In this document: positions 1 to 6,841 of the stretch, in pieces | Layout: every line of letters starts with the position of its first letter | Position numbering within the stretch: position 1 is the stretch's first letter | Assembly (NCBI GenBank): GCA_023430545.1 | Contig: JAEZAF010000066.1 | Location: 1-13,938, forward strand | Source of the DNA: Chloroflexota bacterium | GTDB lineage: Bacteria > Chloroflexota > Anaerolineae > Aggregatilineales > Phototrophicaceae | Direction: 5' to 3' | DNA length: 13,938 nucleotides | The notes under the pieces: generated by a model | Told to the model about the DNA's origin: nothing | The model's database searches: none | Seen by the model: the letters and a program-made list of their open reading frames with translations, nothing else | Program-made: the position numbers and the translations under genes

Positions 1-167
1 GGCTTTTTCGGGCCGAAGATCACCGCTGCCAGCACCGCGCCGACCAGCGCACCGATCACGATCGTCACAAAAATATCGATCCCTTGAAACAGCAGGCCGA
101 CGACAATCCCGACCGCTGCCCCTACCAGCGTCAGAACAGCGATCCAGTATTCCGGTTTCAGTTTCAT
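1..167 (-). CDS. Small two-helix membrane protein, N-terminal part (cut by window edge)
   Basis: An open frame of 55 codons runs off the left edge of the window. It begins MKLKPEYWIAVLTLVGAAVG and has two strongly hydrophobic stretches, about residues 8-27 and 32-51, separated by a short loop containing FQGID, and then FGPKKP at the cut. This is the pattern of a small inner-membrane protein with a helical hairpin; Gly and Ala are frequent in both helices. An AAGGAG Shine-Dalgarno core lies immediately upstream (minus strand 175-170), unusually close to the ATG but convincing together with the start. The gene is divergent from the TPR protein gene at 380. I do not recognise a family, and the missing C-terminus could add domains. 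No function is assigned. Confidence 0.7.
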   Translation of the reverse strand, partial: MKLKPEYWIAVLTLVGAAVGIVVGLLFQGIDIFVTIVIGALVGAVLAAVIFGPKK

Positions 168-278
168 AACTCCTTCTTTCTCACTTGAGTACTGCGAACT
201 GTGGCGAGACTTAAGCCCTAAAACCCACAGCCTCCGCACAGGTTACACGGCAGCGCTTAATCACTGTCTCCGGAGCGC

Positions 279-312
279 TTGCGGCGAAATATTGCATGAA
301 CTATGCTATATT
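279..312 (+). promoter_or_regulatory. Putative sigma70 promoter of the TPR protein gene
   Basis: TTGCGG (279-284) is followed after 17 bp by TATGCT (302-307). A second, overlapping option is the extended -10 TGCTATATT at 304-312. Either would start transcription about 60 bases before the ATG at 380. The gap 168-379 is the divergent control region of the two flanking genes; apart from this I see only a CTGTGG/CCACAG inverted repeat (199-204 with 225-230). Confidence 0.45.
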
Positions 313-379
313 CGATAACAGCACATGAGTACCGTTAGCCAATCAACACTGTATGCCAGTGACACTGTGAGGAACATAC

Positions 380-1636
380 ATGGCCTCAGACCCTAAAGCG
401 ATGGTCAAGGAAGGGATTCGGCTTTACAAGGCGAATCAGAAGGCAGAAGCACGCGCAATCTGGGAGCAGGTGACCGAACTTGACCCGTATAACGAGCAGG
501 CGTGGCTGTGGCTGAGCGCTGTGGTTGAAAGCAGCGACGATCAGCGCGTCTGCCTCGAAAATGTGCTTTTTATCAACCCTGATAACCCGAATGCCAAAAA
601 GGGCATCGCGGCACTGGATGCGAAAAAGGCGTCCGGCACATCGAGTTCAGGCGCATCCACAGCGGCACCGTCAGCCCCAAAGCCCGCCGCGCCTTCGCGA
701 CCGGCTTCACCGTCGATCCCGACCAGCAGCGCCAGCTCGACTTTCGTCCCCGACAGCACACCGCCAGAAGTCTACGATGACTGGATTGGCAGCCTCAATC
801 TGCCGAACAGTGGCAAACAGTCCAGCAAGACTGAAGAGCCAGCGGCGGATGCGTGGAGCGTCCCGGATGATCTGCCCGCATCATCGCCTTTTACTACCAC
901 TGACTTCGAGCCTTTGGACGACGGAAACGCTTTCAGTCCTTTCACCGCTTCCGACAGCGCTGATACCAGCCCCTTCGGTGATTTCAGCGACGAGGGTGAC
1001 TCATACGAGGTCTTCACCCCTTCAAATAAGGCATCTGCTGCGCCTTCTATTCCCGCTTTCATCCCCAGTGACGACCTGGGTTCCGATGATCTGCGGGCAT
1101 TAATGGCCTCGGATGATGACGATGACGACGATCTGTACTCGTCTTCCCCGTCGAACTCGTCAGCATCATCGTCCGCATTCCGCAACTTCTCGCTGGACGA
1201 GGACGAGATGGAAGATGACGATGACGTTTTTGGCGATGATTTCGCTTTCACCAGCCCGTCAGCTTCGTCCGCCTCATCGGCTTCCAGCCGTTCCGGTGGA
1301 GCCAGCCAGCGCGATGAGTATGATCTGGGGGATGACCCTTTCAGCCCCAATCCCTTCCCGGACTCGACCCTGCCGAAGACCAACCCGTTTACATCGGCTG
1401 ATCTCGATTTCGATGCGCCCATTGGGGGATCAGGCGGCACAGGCTATGGCGTCGCCACACTGGGTGAAGATGCCGACCCTGCCGAATATTTTGCCATGAT
1501 CCCCGAATCGATCAGGCCGAGACAGCTTCCCGGCACCAGCGAGAAATACCCGTTCATCTTACGGCTGATGTTTATCCTGCTGGTGCTGCTCAATATCGGC
1601 GCTGTCGTTCTGCTGGTGATCCAGCTCGTGAGTTAG
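380..1636 (+). CDS. Tail-anchored TPR protein with long acidic, Ser-rich linker
   Basis: This 418-residue protein has three parts. Residues 3 to about 80 look like two tetratricopeptide repeats: the first has the small-residue pattern of GIRLYKANQKAEARAIWEQV followed by ELDPYNEQAW, and the second ends at FINPDNPNAK. Residues about 84-380 are low complexity, rich in Ser, Ala, Pro and Asp, with a run of seven aspartates near residue 248, so they are probably disordered. A single hydrophobic helix at about 391-416 ends the chain with no signal peptide, the layout of a C-terminal tail anchor that leaves the TPR domain in the cytoplasm. The start is supported by GAGGA at 369-373, six bases before the ATG. 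TPR domains bind proteins, so a scaffold role is plausible, but the partner is unknown. Similar TPR-linker-TM proteins are, as I recall, common in Chloroflexota. Confidence 0.85.
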   Translation: MASDPKAMVKEGIRLYKANQKAEARAIWEQVTELDPYNEQAWLWLSAVVESSDDQRVCLENVLFINPDNPNAKKGIAALDAKKASGTSSSGASTAAPSAPKPAAPSRPASPSIPTSSASSTFVPDSTPPEVYDDWIGSLNLPNSGKQSSKTEEPAADAWSVPDDLPASSPFTTTDFEPLDDGNAFSPFTASDSADTSPFGDFSDEGDSYEVFTPSNKASAAPSIPAFIPSDDLGSDDLRALMASDDDDDDDLYSSSPSNSSASSSAFRNFSLDEDEMEDDDDVFGDDFAFTSPSASSASSASSRSGGASQRDEYDLGDDPFSPNPFPDSTLPKTNPFTSADLDFDAPIGGSGGTGYGVATLGEDADPAEYFAMIPESIRPRQLPGTSEKYPFILRLMFILLVLLNIGAVVLLVIQLVS

Positions 1637-1659
1637 ACATATAATGTGCGATTGTGGGA

Positions 1660-1688
1660 TAGACAAAATCAGTGCTTGTTGCTATGAT
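1660..1688 (+). promoter_or_regulatory. Sigma70-like promoter of rpsT
   Basis: TAGACA (1660-1665, five of six matches to TTGACA) is followed after exactly 17 bp by TATGAT (1683-1688, five of six matches to TATAAT). It lies 24 bases after the stop of the TPR gene and 49 bases before the rpsT start, so rpsT can be transcribed independently. Confidence 0.7.
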
Positions 1689-1737
1689 GCTAACCTACAC
1701 CGACCATGAATACTGAGAGAAACAGGAACACCCTGCA

Positions 1738-2016
1738 ATGGCGAATCATAAGTCTGCGCTGAAGCGCATCCGGCAGAATGAGAAGCGTCGCCTGTACAAC
1801 CGCGACTTTCGCAATCGTGCCCGTACCCTGATCAAGAAGGCTCGTACTTCAATCAATGCTGCCAATCCCGACGCCGACGCCGTTGAGACGGCCACCCGCG
1901 CCGCGATTCGCGATCTGGACAAGGCGGCCAGCCGTGGTGTCCTGCACCCGCGCAACGCTGCCCGTCGCAAGAGCCGCCTGATGAAGCAGCTTGCCGCACT
2001 GAAGTCTGCTGAATAA
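1738..2016 (+). CDS. rpsT: 30S ribosomal protein S20
   Basis: The 92-residue product is ribosomal protein S20, which binds 16S rRNA in the body of the small subunit. The N-terminus ANHKSALKRIRQNEKRR is the family signature, and the C-terminal part has the usual KAASRGVLHPRNAARRKSR segment. It is highly basic and of normal length for S20. AGGAA at 1724-1728 is a good ribosome binding site nine bases before the ATG. The gene has its own promoter upstream and an intrinsic terminator 34 bases after its stop, so it is probably monocistronic. S20 is known to limit its own translation in enterobacteria; I cannot see that signal here. Confidence 0.97.
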   Translation: MANHKSALKRIRQNEKRRLYNRDFRNRARTLIKKARTSINAANPDADAVETATRAAIRDLDKAASRGVLHPRNAARRKSRLMKQLAALKSAE

Positions 2017-2050
2017 CATCGGCTGACAGGCTGAATACGCAGCATTCGAA

Positions 2051-2075
2051 CCGACCGCAAGGTCGGCTTTTTTTT
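2051..2075 (+). terminator. Intrinsic terminator of rpsT
   Basis: CCGACC (2051-2056), loop GCAA, GGTCGG (2061-2066), then C and eight T residues (2068-2075). A six-pair GC-rich stem with a GNRA-type tetraloop and a U tract is a textbook rho-independent terminator. On the opposite strand the hairpin is not followed by a U run, so it should not stop the convergent regulator gene. Confidence 0.93.
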
Positions 2076-2087
2076 ATTCCCTGCCTG

Positions 2088-2780
2088 TTACTTAGGCTTA
2101 ACGCCATCCGGCATGACTTCGGGGATCTCAAGCTGATAGCCGACGCCGCGCACGGTTTTCAGCCGACGCGGGAATTTACCATCCCCTTCCAGCGCACGGC
2201 GTATCCAGCGGATATGCACATCCAGCGTGCGTGTATCGCCCAGATAATCAGTTTGCCAGACGGTCTCCATCAGGCTTTTGCGGTCCAGCACTTCATTGGG
2301 GTGCCGCAGGAAGAACTCCATCAGATCAGCCAGTTTCGGAGTCAGTTCAGTTTCCTGACCGAAGGCTGTGAGGATGCGGCGGTCGAGGTTCATCGTGAAC
2401 GGCCCACAGTCCAGCAGTTCATCTTTCGTCGTCCCCAGCAGGCGCTCGATATTGTTGATCAGTTTGCGCGGGGTGACCGGGGCTGTCATCACGATGTCGG
2501 CCAGTGCCGCCAGTGAGTCATCTGTGGGTTTGCCGGGGTACAGGTGAATCAGCGGCACTTTGGGATAGCGGGTTTTAAGCTGACGGCACATACGCTCACC
2601 CGGTGTCCGCATCGAGATCGCATCCAGCACCGTGAGCGCTATTCCCCCCTGTTCCAGAATGGCCTGTGCGTTTTTTGCACTGGAGGCGACCCGGACATTA
2701 TAGCGTTTTTGCAGAGCACCGAAGTACGAATCGGCCCTGGTGACGGTACGCCCAATGAACAAGATCGTTGCTGCCGGCAT
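2088..2780 (-). CDS. Orphan OmpR/PhoB-type response regulator with atypical receiver
   Basis: The product is a 230-residue putative transcription regulator. Residues 4 to about 118 fit a CheY-like receiver: a beta strand ATILFIG, then VLD with D53 where the phospho-acceptor aspartate belongs. The acidic pair normally after strand 1 is replaced by GRT, and the Lys of the usual KPF motif is replaced (TAPVTPRK, about 99-106), so phosphorylation by the standard chemistry is doubtful. Residues about 126-223 form a winged helix of the PhoB type, with ELTPKLADLMEFFLRHPNEV, the recognition-helix segment TRTLDVHIRWIRRALE and RGVGYQLEIP. The frame is open to 2933, but MPAATILFIG at 2780 starts the receiver fold, so I choose it. 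There is no kinase gene nearby. The gene converges on rpsT. Targets are unknown. Confidence 0.82.
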   Translation of the reverse strand: MPAATILFIGRTVTRADSYFGALQKRYNVRVASSAKNAQAILEQGGIALTVLDAISMRTPGERMCRQLKTRYPKVPLIHLYPGKPTDDSLAALADIVMTAPVTPRKLINNIERLLGTTKDELLDCGPFTMNLDRRILTAFGQETELTPKLADLMEFFLRHPNEVLDRKSLMETVWQTDYLGDTRTLDVHIRWIRRALEGDGKFPRRLKTVRGVGYQLEIPEVMPDGVKPK

Positions 2781-3274
2781 GGAATGACCGCTTCCCCTTC
2801 GTCGTTGCACCATCCCCCTCCGGACACACACAAGTAACACCAAGTGCGTCTGCCCGTCCATACAGGCCGCCATCGACGGATCTGCAAGCGGGAACGGATG
2901 GCTTGCTGGTATAATCACAGTTGTTTTGCGCACCTGGTGTCACGCTGCGATATGGACACCCCATGCGCCGTATTTACGCACGGCCACGGTGATGCTGTCA
3001 CCGTGACGCCAGACAGGTCAGCCTGTGCCGCCTGATTTCATTTCAGATGACCGAACAGCACGCCATTTAAGACTGTGACATGCAGTTCAGGCAATTGCAT
3101 TGTTCGTTTATGTATGTAATGTCGGTCGAAGTCCTGTCCACTCCAGCCAATTGCGTGAGTGGCCGTGATCAGTCGGCGGCGGTTCAGCGATGCAACCGCA
3201 GCATCACGCAAACCATCCCTTAACTTCAGGGTTTGCCGGGCAGAAGAGGATTATAGCACACAAGGACGAACCGG
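2781..3274. other. Non-coding gap with several hairpins between divergent genes
   Basis: I see no convincing gene in this 494-base gap; the short frames in it lack family features. It holds at least five inverted repeats: CACGGTGA/TCACCGTG (2985-2992 with 2998-3005), ACAGG/CCTGT (3013-3017 with 3022-3026), CCACTC/GAGTGG (about 3138-3162), GCGGTT/AACCGC (3179-3184 with 3194-3199) and GCAAACC/GGTTTGC (3208-3214 with 3230-3236). None is followed by a U tract. The perfect extended -10 box TGGTATAAT lies at 2907-2915 on the plus strand. The gap may be the control region of both flanking genes or may encode a small RNA. Confidence 0.5.
2907..2915 (+). promoter_or_regulatory. Extended -10 element TGGTATAAT, start of a possible leader or small RNA
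   Basis: TG-N-TATAAT is a perfect extended -10 hexamer with no recognisable -35 at 16-18 bp. Transcription from here would run through the hairpin-rich gap towards the peptidase gene at 3275, giving either a 5' leader of about 350 bases or a separate small RNA. The complementary strand reads GATTATACC, so a minus-strand promoter for the regulator gene is also possible at the same site. Confidence 0.35.
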
Positions 3275-4435
3275 ATGAAAATACTGATCGAGAATGCCTA
3301 TCGAATGCTGGACCGCAGTCTGCTGCCAGCGATGACCCAGTGGGTGACAGAACAGGCGCTTGCAATCCAGCAGATCCCCGCGCCAACGTTCTGCGAGCAG
3401 AAGCGTGCGGCGTATGTCGCGGAGCAGATGCAGACTCTCGGCCTGCACGATGTCGAAACCGACGACAAATATAATGTGTACGGTCGGCTTGCCGGTGAAA
3501 ACAGTGACCTGCCAGCGGTGATGATCATCGCCCATACGGATACCGTCTTCCCGATGGAAACCGACCTGACGACGCGCCGCGAAAAGAATGTGATCTACGG
3601 CCCCGGCTTAGGTGATAACAGCATCGGTGTCGCCGGAATGCTGGGCGTGATTGAGTGGCTGCGGCTTCAGAATATCCGCCTGCCATGTGATATCTGGTTC
3701 GTCGCGACATCGGGCGAAGAAGGCCTCGGTGATCTCGGCGGCATCCGTGCTGCATTTGCGCGTCTGAAATCAAAGGTGAAGTGCGTGATCAATCTCGAAG
3801 GGCTGGCCTTCGGGCATCTGTACTACGCCGGGATTGCCGTTCGCCGCCTGCACATCACCGCCCATGCGGAAGGCGGACATAGTTGGCTGCATTTTGGCAA
3901 TCAGAGCGCCATCCACGGCCTGATCGAACTGGGATCACGCATCCTGGCGATCACACCGCCTGCCTCTCCGCGCACCACCTACAACATCGGCATGATTGAC
4001 GGGGGGCAGTCGGTCAACTCGATTGCGGCGCAGGCCTCCATGTGGCTGGATATGCGTTCACAGACACAGATGCAGCTCAACACACTCGAACAGCAGGTGC
4101 GCGCCACCATGCAGACCAGCACCCGCCCCGGACTTCGTTTTGAAACCCGTGTCGTCGGGGACCGGCCCGCAGGTGCGATCCCGGTAGAACACGCACTGAT
4201 TCAAGGCGCAATGCATGCATTGAAAATGGTCAGCGTGCGCGGCATTCTGGAAGTTGGCAGCACCGATGGCAACATCCCACTGGCCGCTGGCTGCCCGACC
4301 GTCACCCTCGGTGTGACACGCGGTGGCAATGCCCACCGGCTGGATGAGTTTGTCGAACTCGAACCCATCGGCGACGGCATGACGCAGATCATGACGCTGG
4401 TCATCGCCGCCGCACAGAAACGCTTTAACAGCTAG
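3275..4435 (+). CDS. M20-family zinc metallopeptidase / deacylase
   Basis: The 386-residue protein is an M20-clan hydrolase (peptidase T, carboxypeptidase G2 or acetylornithine deacetylase type) that cleaves amide bonds with two zinc ions. The expected ligands are visible: H87 and D89 in AHTDT, bridging D114 in GPGLGDNS, the catalytic Glu pair E148-E149 in TSGEEG, E175 in INLEGL, and H354 in GGNAHRLDEF. The middle region with HITAHAEGGHSW begins the inserted dimerisation domain typical of the family. Length and motif order are normal, and there is no signal peptide, so it is cytoplasmic. AAGGA lies eight bases before the ATG. The dehydrogenase gene follows after 15 bases, which suggests an operon. 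Closest in style to PepT-like members; the substrate cannot be read from sequence. Confidence 0.9.
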   Translation: MKILIENAYRMLDRSLLPAMTQWVTEQALAIQQIPAPTFCEQKRAAYVAEQMQTLGLHDVETDDKYNVYGRLAGENSDLPAVMIIAHTDTVFPMETDLTTRREKNVIYGPGLGDNSIGVAGMLGVIEWLRLQNIRLPCDIWFVATSGEEGLGDLGGIRAAFARLKSKVKCVINLEGLAFGHLYYAGIAVRRLHITAHAEGGHSWLHFGNQSAIHGLIELGSRILAITPPASPRTTYNIGMIDGGQSVNSIAAQASMWLDMRSQTQMQLNTLEQQVRATMQTSTRPGLRFETRVVGDRPAGAIPVEHALIQGAMHALKMVSVRGILEVGSTDGNIPLAAGCPTVTLGVTRGGNAHRLDEFVELEPIGDGMTQIMTLVIAAAQKRFNS

Positions 4436-4450
4436 AAAGTTATTTTCCGC

Positions 4451-5170
4451 ATGCAGCAGACCTCAACACAGCACATACTGATCACCGGTGCCAATCGCGG
4501 CATTGGCTTTGAACTCACCAGACAGTACGCCCTGCGCGAAAACCTGCGCATCTTCGCGGCCTGCCGCCATCCGGACGCCGCCAGTGAACTTCAGCGCCTT
4601 GCACAGCAGCATTCCGGCATTATCCCGCTTCCACTGGATGTCACCGACCACGAGTCGATCCGACAGGCGGCGCAGATCGTCAGCCAGCAGACCGACACGC
4701 TCGACCTTCTGATCAATAACGCAGGGATTGATCTACCGGAAACCGAGCAGGCGCTGGAGAACATCACACCGGAAGCGATGCAGCACGTTTACGCGGTCAA
4801 CACCATCGCCCCGCTGATAATGGCGCAGGCCTTTGCCGTTTTTCTCAGCAGAAGCCGCCGCCCATGCTTAATTAATATCACATCCGAGATGGCGTCGATC
4901 AGCGATCGTGATTACGGTGGGGCTTATGCCTACTGTGCCAGCAAAGCCGCACTCAATATGACGACACGCGGTCTGGCGGTCGATCTCGGTCGGCAGGGGA
5001 TCATCTGCATCGCGCTCGATCCCGGCTGGGTGCAGACCGATATGGGCGGCACCCGCGCCCCGCTGACACCGGCAGAATCCGTCAGCGGTATGGTCAGCGT
5101 GATCGACCAACTGTCACCGGAGCATAACGGTTCCTACCTGCGCTGGGATGGCAGCACGCTCTCGTGGTGA
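4451..5170 (+). CDS. Short-chain dehydrogenase/reductase (C-factor-like)
   Basis: This is a classical SDR oxidoreductase of 239 residues using NAD(P)H. The Rossmann glycine motif is TGANRGIG (12-19), the structural motif NNAG is at 89-92, and the catalytic Ser is S145 in ITSEMAS with Y161 and K165 in YCASK. After the active site, LDPGWVQTDMGG is the usual PG motif leading to the substrate loop. The pattern resembles the C-factor/CsgA-like SDR group, and family members act on varied carbonyl substrates. A start at 4451 places the motif correctly; the ribosome binding site is weak (AGAAAG). It lies 15 bases after the peptidase gene and is probably co-transcribed with it. Substrate and physiological role are unknown. 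Confidence 0.88.
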   Translation: MQQTSTQHILITGANRGIGFELTRQYALRENLRIFAACRHPDAASELQRLAQQHSGIIPLPLDVTDHESIRQAAQIVSQQTDTLDLLINNAGIDLPETEQALENITPEAMQHVYAVNTIAPLIMAQAFAVFLSRSRRPCLINITSEMASISDRDYGGAYAYCASKAALNMTTRGLAVDLGRQGIICIALDPGWVQTDMGGTRAPLTPAESVSGMVSVIDQLSPEHNGSYLRWDGSTLSW

Positions 5171-5206
5171 CACAGCCCTGATAACGCTGCCGTGATAACC
5201 TCATGG

Positions 5207-5234
5207 CTGACTCGCATCGGTTCGACGCTAAAAT
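5207..5234 (+). promoter_or_regulatory. Possible promoter of the receiver-GAF gene
   Basis: CTGACT (5207-5212, four of six matches) and TAAAAT (5229-5234, five of six) are 16 bp apart. A second -10-like box, CATAAT, lies at 5259-5264 without a good -35. The 111-base gap after the dehydrogenase gene therefore probably contains an independent start. Confidence 0.4.
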
Positions 5235-5281
5235 CAGAAGATGCACTTTATCCGTCATCATAATCGAAAGACTGTGCACTT

Positions 5282-6130
5282 ATGGCAAAAATTGACCTTC
5301 TTATTACGATTAAAGCCGCAGACCTTGAGCGTTACCGCCCACTTCTTGCGGAGCGTGACCAGTTTCAGACCCACTGGGCCACCTCTGCCGCCGACGCGCT
5401 GAATATTCTGGCCGACCGTACCCATCATACCGACGTGCTGGTGCTGGATAACAATATCGAAAGCGATGTACATGTCATCGTCAGCGACCTGCGCCAGCGC
5501 TATCCCCGTCTGATGATCGTGCTGATCGACGAAGAAGCCGATTTCGCGATGCCCGGTCAGGCCGATGACATCAGCGTGGAGCCATTCAAGAACGACGACC
5601 TGATCCGGCGCATCAACCGCCTGATCTCCGAACGTCGCACCGAGACGCTGCGCTCCGACAGCCTGCCCGCCATCCGTGATTTCGTCAAACGTCTGCGGGA
5701 TGCGACCGGCATGATGGGCAAGCAGGAAGCGGCAGTGCTGACCTGCAAGGATCTGAATTACGATTATGTCGCCTATTATCAGCGTGAAACCGGAGAACCG
5801 CTGCGCCTCACCCTGCGCTCACAGGCCGGACCCGCGCCGATTCAGGCCAGCGCTCCAAAAGAAGCCAGTGCCGAGGATCTGATGGGATGGGTGCTGATCA
5901 ACGCGCAGAGCCGCATCGCCGCCCCGGATGACCGTCCGAATCATCCATTGGTAGCCCGTGGGCGTCTGGGCGCCGTGGCCTGCGTGCCAGTCACATTCAA
6001 CATGATCAGTCGCGGGGTGATCGTCGCCTGCCGCGAACGCCCCGGCACCATCACACAGGAAAATGTCCTGATTCTGGAACTGATCGGCGCACAGCTCGCG
6101 GCATCACTGGCGAAGGAACGCGCTGGTTAG
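5282..6130 (+). CDS. Receiver-like plus GAF-domain protein
   Basis: The 282-residue product has two regions. Residues 3 to about 116 have a CheY-like receiver fold: strand KIDLLITI, helix, VLVLD with D56 at the phospho-acceptor position, strand MIVLID, and EPFKNDDLIRRINRLI as the last helix. The acidic pair after strand 1 is absent (ITIKAAD), and the Lys of KPF is replaced by E100, so it is probably a pseudo-receiver. Residues about 125-278 look like a GAF domain (small-molecule or protein sensing), ending LILELIGAQLAASLAKERAG. There is no kinase, cyclase or DNA-binding output domain, so it may act by protein contacts. The initiating ATG has no strong Shine-Dalgarno. It converges on the membrane-protein gene that ends at 6252. 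Ligand and partner are unknown. Confidence 0.75.
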   Translation: MAKIDLLITIKAADLERYRPLLAERDQFQTHWATSAADALNILADRTHHTDVLVLDNNIESDVHVIVSDLRQRYPRLMIVLIDEEADFAMPGQADDISVEPFKNDDLIRRINRLISERRTETLRSDSLPAIRDFVKRLRDATGMMGKQEAAVLTCKDLNYDYVAYYQRETGEPLRLTLRSQAGPAPIQASAPKEASAEDLMGWVLINAQSRIAAPDDRPNHPLVARGRLGAVACVPVTFNMISRGVIVACRERPGTITQENVLILELIGAQLAASLAKERAG

Positions 6131-6156
6131 CTTTTCTGCGTCGGAGAAAAACACCG

Positions 6157-6188
6157 GACAGCGGCGTATAGGTTAATATGTCGCTGTC
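6157..6188. terminator. 13-bp hairpin between convergent genes, possible terminator
   Basis: Bases 6157-6169 pair with 6176-6188 without interruption on the plus strand (outer GACAGCG/CGCTGTC, two G-U wobbles inside), closing a six-base loop. On the plus strand no U tract follows. On the minus strand the two wobbles become mismatches, but TTTTT follows six bases after the stem (6145-6149). It sits between stop codons at 6130 and 6252 and could end either transcript; the minus-strand operon is the more likely user. Confidence 0.5.
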
Positions 6189-6251
6189 TCTGAAAATACG
6201 AGGAATGCAGAGATGCGCCGCTGCGCGTCCGCCACGTGTTATACGGAACTC

Positions 6252-6824
6252 TCACCCACCAGCACCGATTGCACTGCGGTTCAGTTCCGGACAGATGCGG
6301 CCATTCCATCCCGTGACCAGCAGCGCGTACAGCACCACATCCGGCGACCGCGCTGCCAATGCCCCGGCTGGAATGGTCACCCCGGCGATGGTATTACCGA
6401 CGGGTTCGATCAGGTCGATGCGTGCCGTCTCAGTCGGATAAACGCTGCCCGTCTGCGGATGTACCAGCCAGCCCCGTGAACGAAACTGCTGCTCGAAGTG
6501 CGCACGCACCTCATCCGGTTCGGCGCGTGCCGCCCATACATCGAAGACCAGCGCGGTATCACAGCGAGCGGCGCTGTTCTGTCCACTGAAAAGCAGCCGT
6601 CCTCCTGGATACACCGTGATCTGTCGCAGCACCTCACGCAGCAGCGTAGACTGTGCGCCGGTCTGAAAGCGGTCCGCCGTCGTAAAGGTCAGCAGCACCG
6701 CAATCACAATCAGCGCCAGTGCCACAATCGCCAGAATCACCAGCGCAGCCGCTGAAAACGGCGGAGTCGGGGACCAGCCACTCTGGTTCGTGTGTCGGGA
6801 CGGTCGCACAGGGGGACGTGTCAT
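6252..6824 (-). CDS. Single-pass membrane protein of unknown function
   Basis: The 190-residue protein has a short polar, basic N-terminus (TRPPVRPSRHTN), one strong transmembrane helix at about residues 24-47 (AAALVILAIVALALIVIAVL), and an extracytoplasmic region of about 140 residues. That part has a predicted alpha/beta character with VYPGGRLLFSG, the segment LVFDVWAARAEPDEVRAHFE and a C-terminal VLYALLVTGWNGRICPELN. The pattern of residue 108 onwards (VRAHFEQQFRSRGWL) suggests a small helix-strand sensor-like fold, but I do not recognise the family. The start lies 17 bases after the stop of the aminotransferase gene, so it is probably the last gene of that transcription unit. No clear Shine-Dalgarno is visible, which fits translational coupling. 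Confidence 0.7.
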   Translation of the reverse strand: MTRPPVRPSRHTNQSGWSPTPPFSAAALVILAIVALALIVIAVLLTFTTADRFQTGAQSTLLREVLRQITVYPGGRLLFSGQNSAARCDTALVFDVWAARAEPDEVRAHFEQQFRSRGWLVHPQTGSVYPTETARIDLIEPVGNTIAGVTIPAGALAARSPDVVLYALLVTGWNGRICPELNRSAIGAGG

Positions 6825-6841
6825 GATGGATGCAGCCGGCG

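Noticed and set aside
772..1440. Minus-strand open frame of 222 codons inside the TPR gene
   Set aside because: Its Ser-rich composition mirrors the Asp/Ser-rich linker on the other strand, and it has no family features.
2781..2933. N-terminal extension of the winged-helix regulator (upstream in-frame ATG at 2933)
   Set aside because: The extra 51 residues precede the first receiver strand, match no domain and read through a likely promoter.
3121..3149. tRNA-like 3' end (GGTCGAAGTCC ... CTCCAGCCA)
   Set aside because: It resembles a T-loop and CCA end at first sight, but the T-stem does not pair, the invariant TTC is GTC, and no matching acceptor strand (TGGAGTG) lies upstream.
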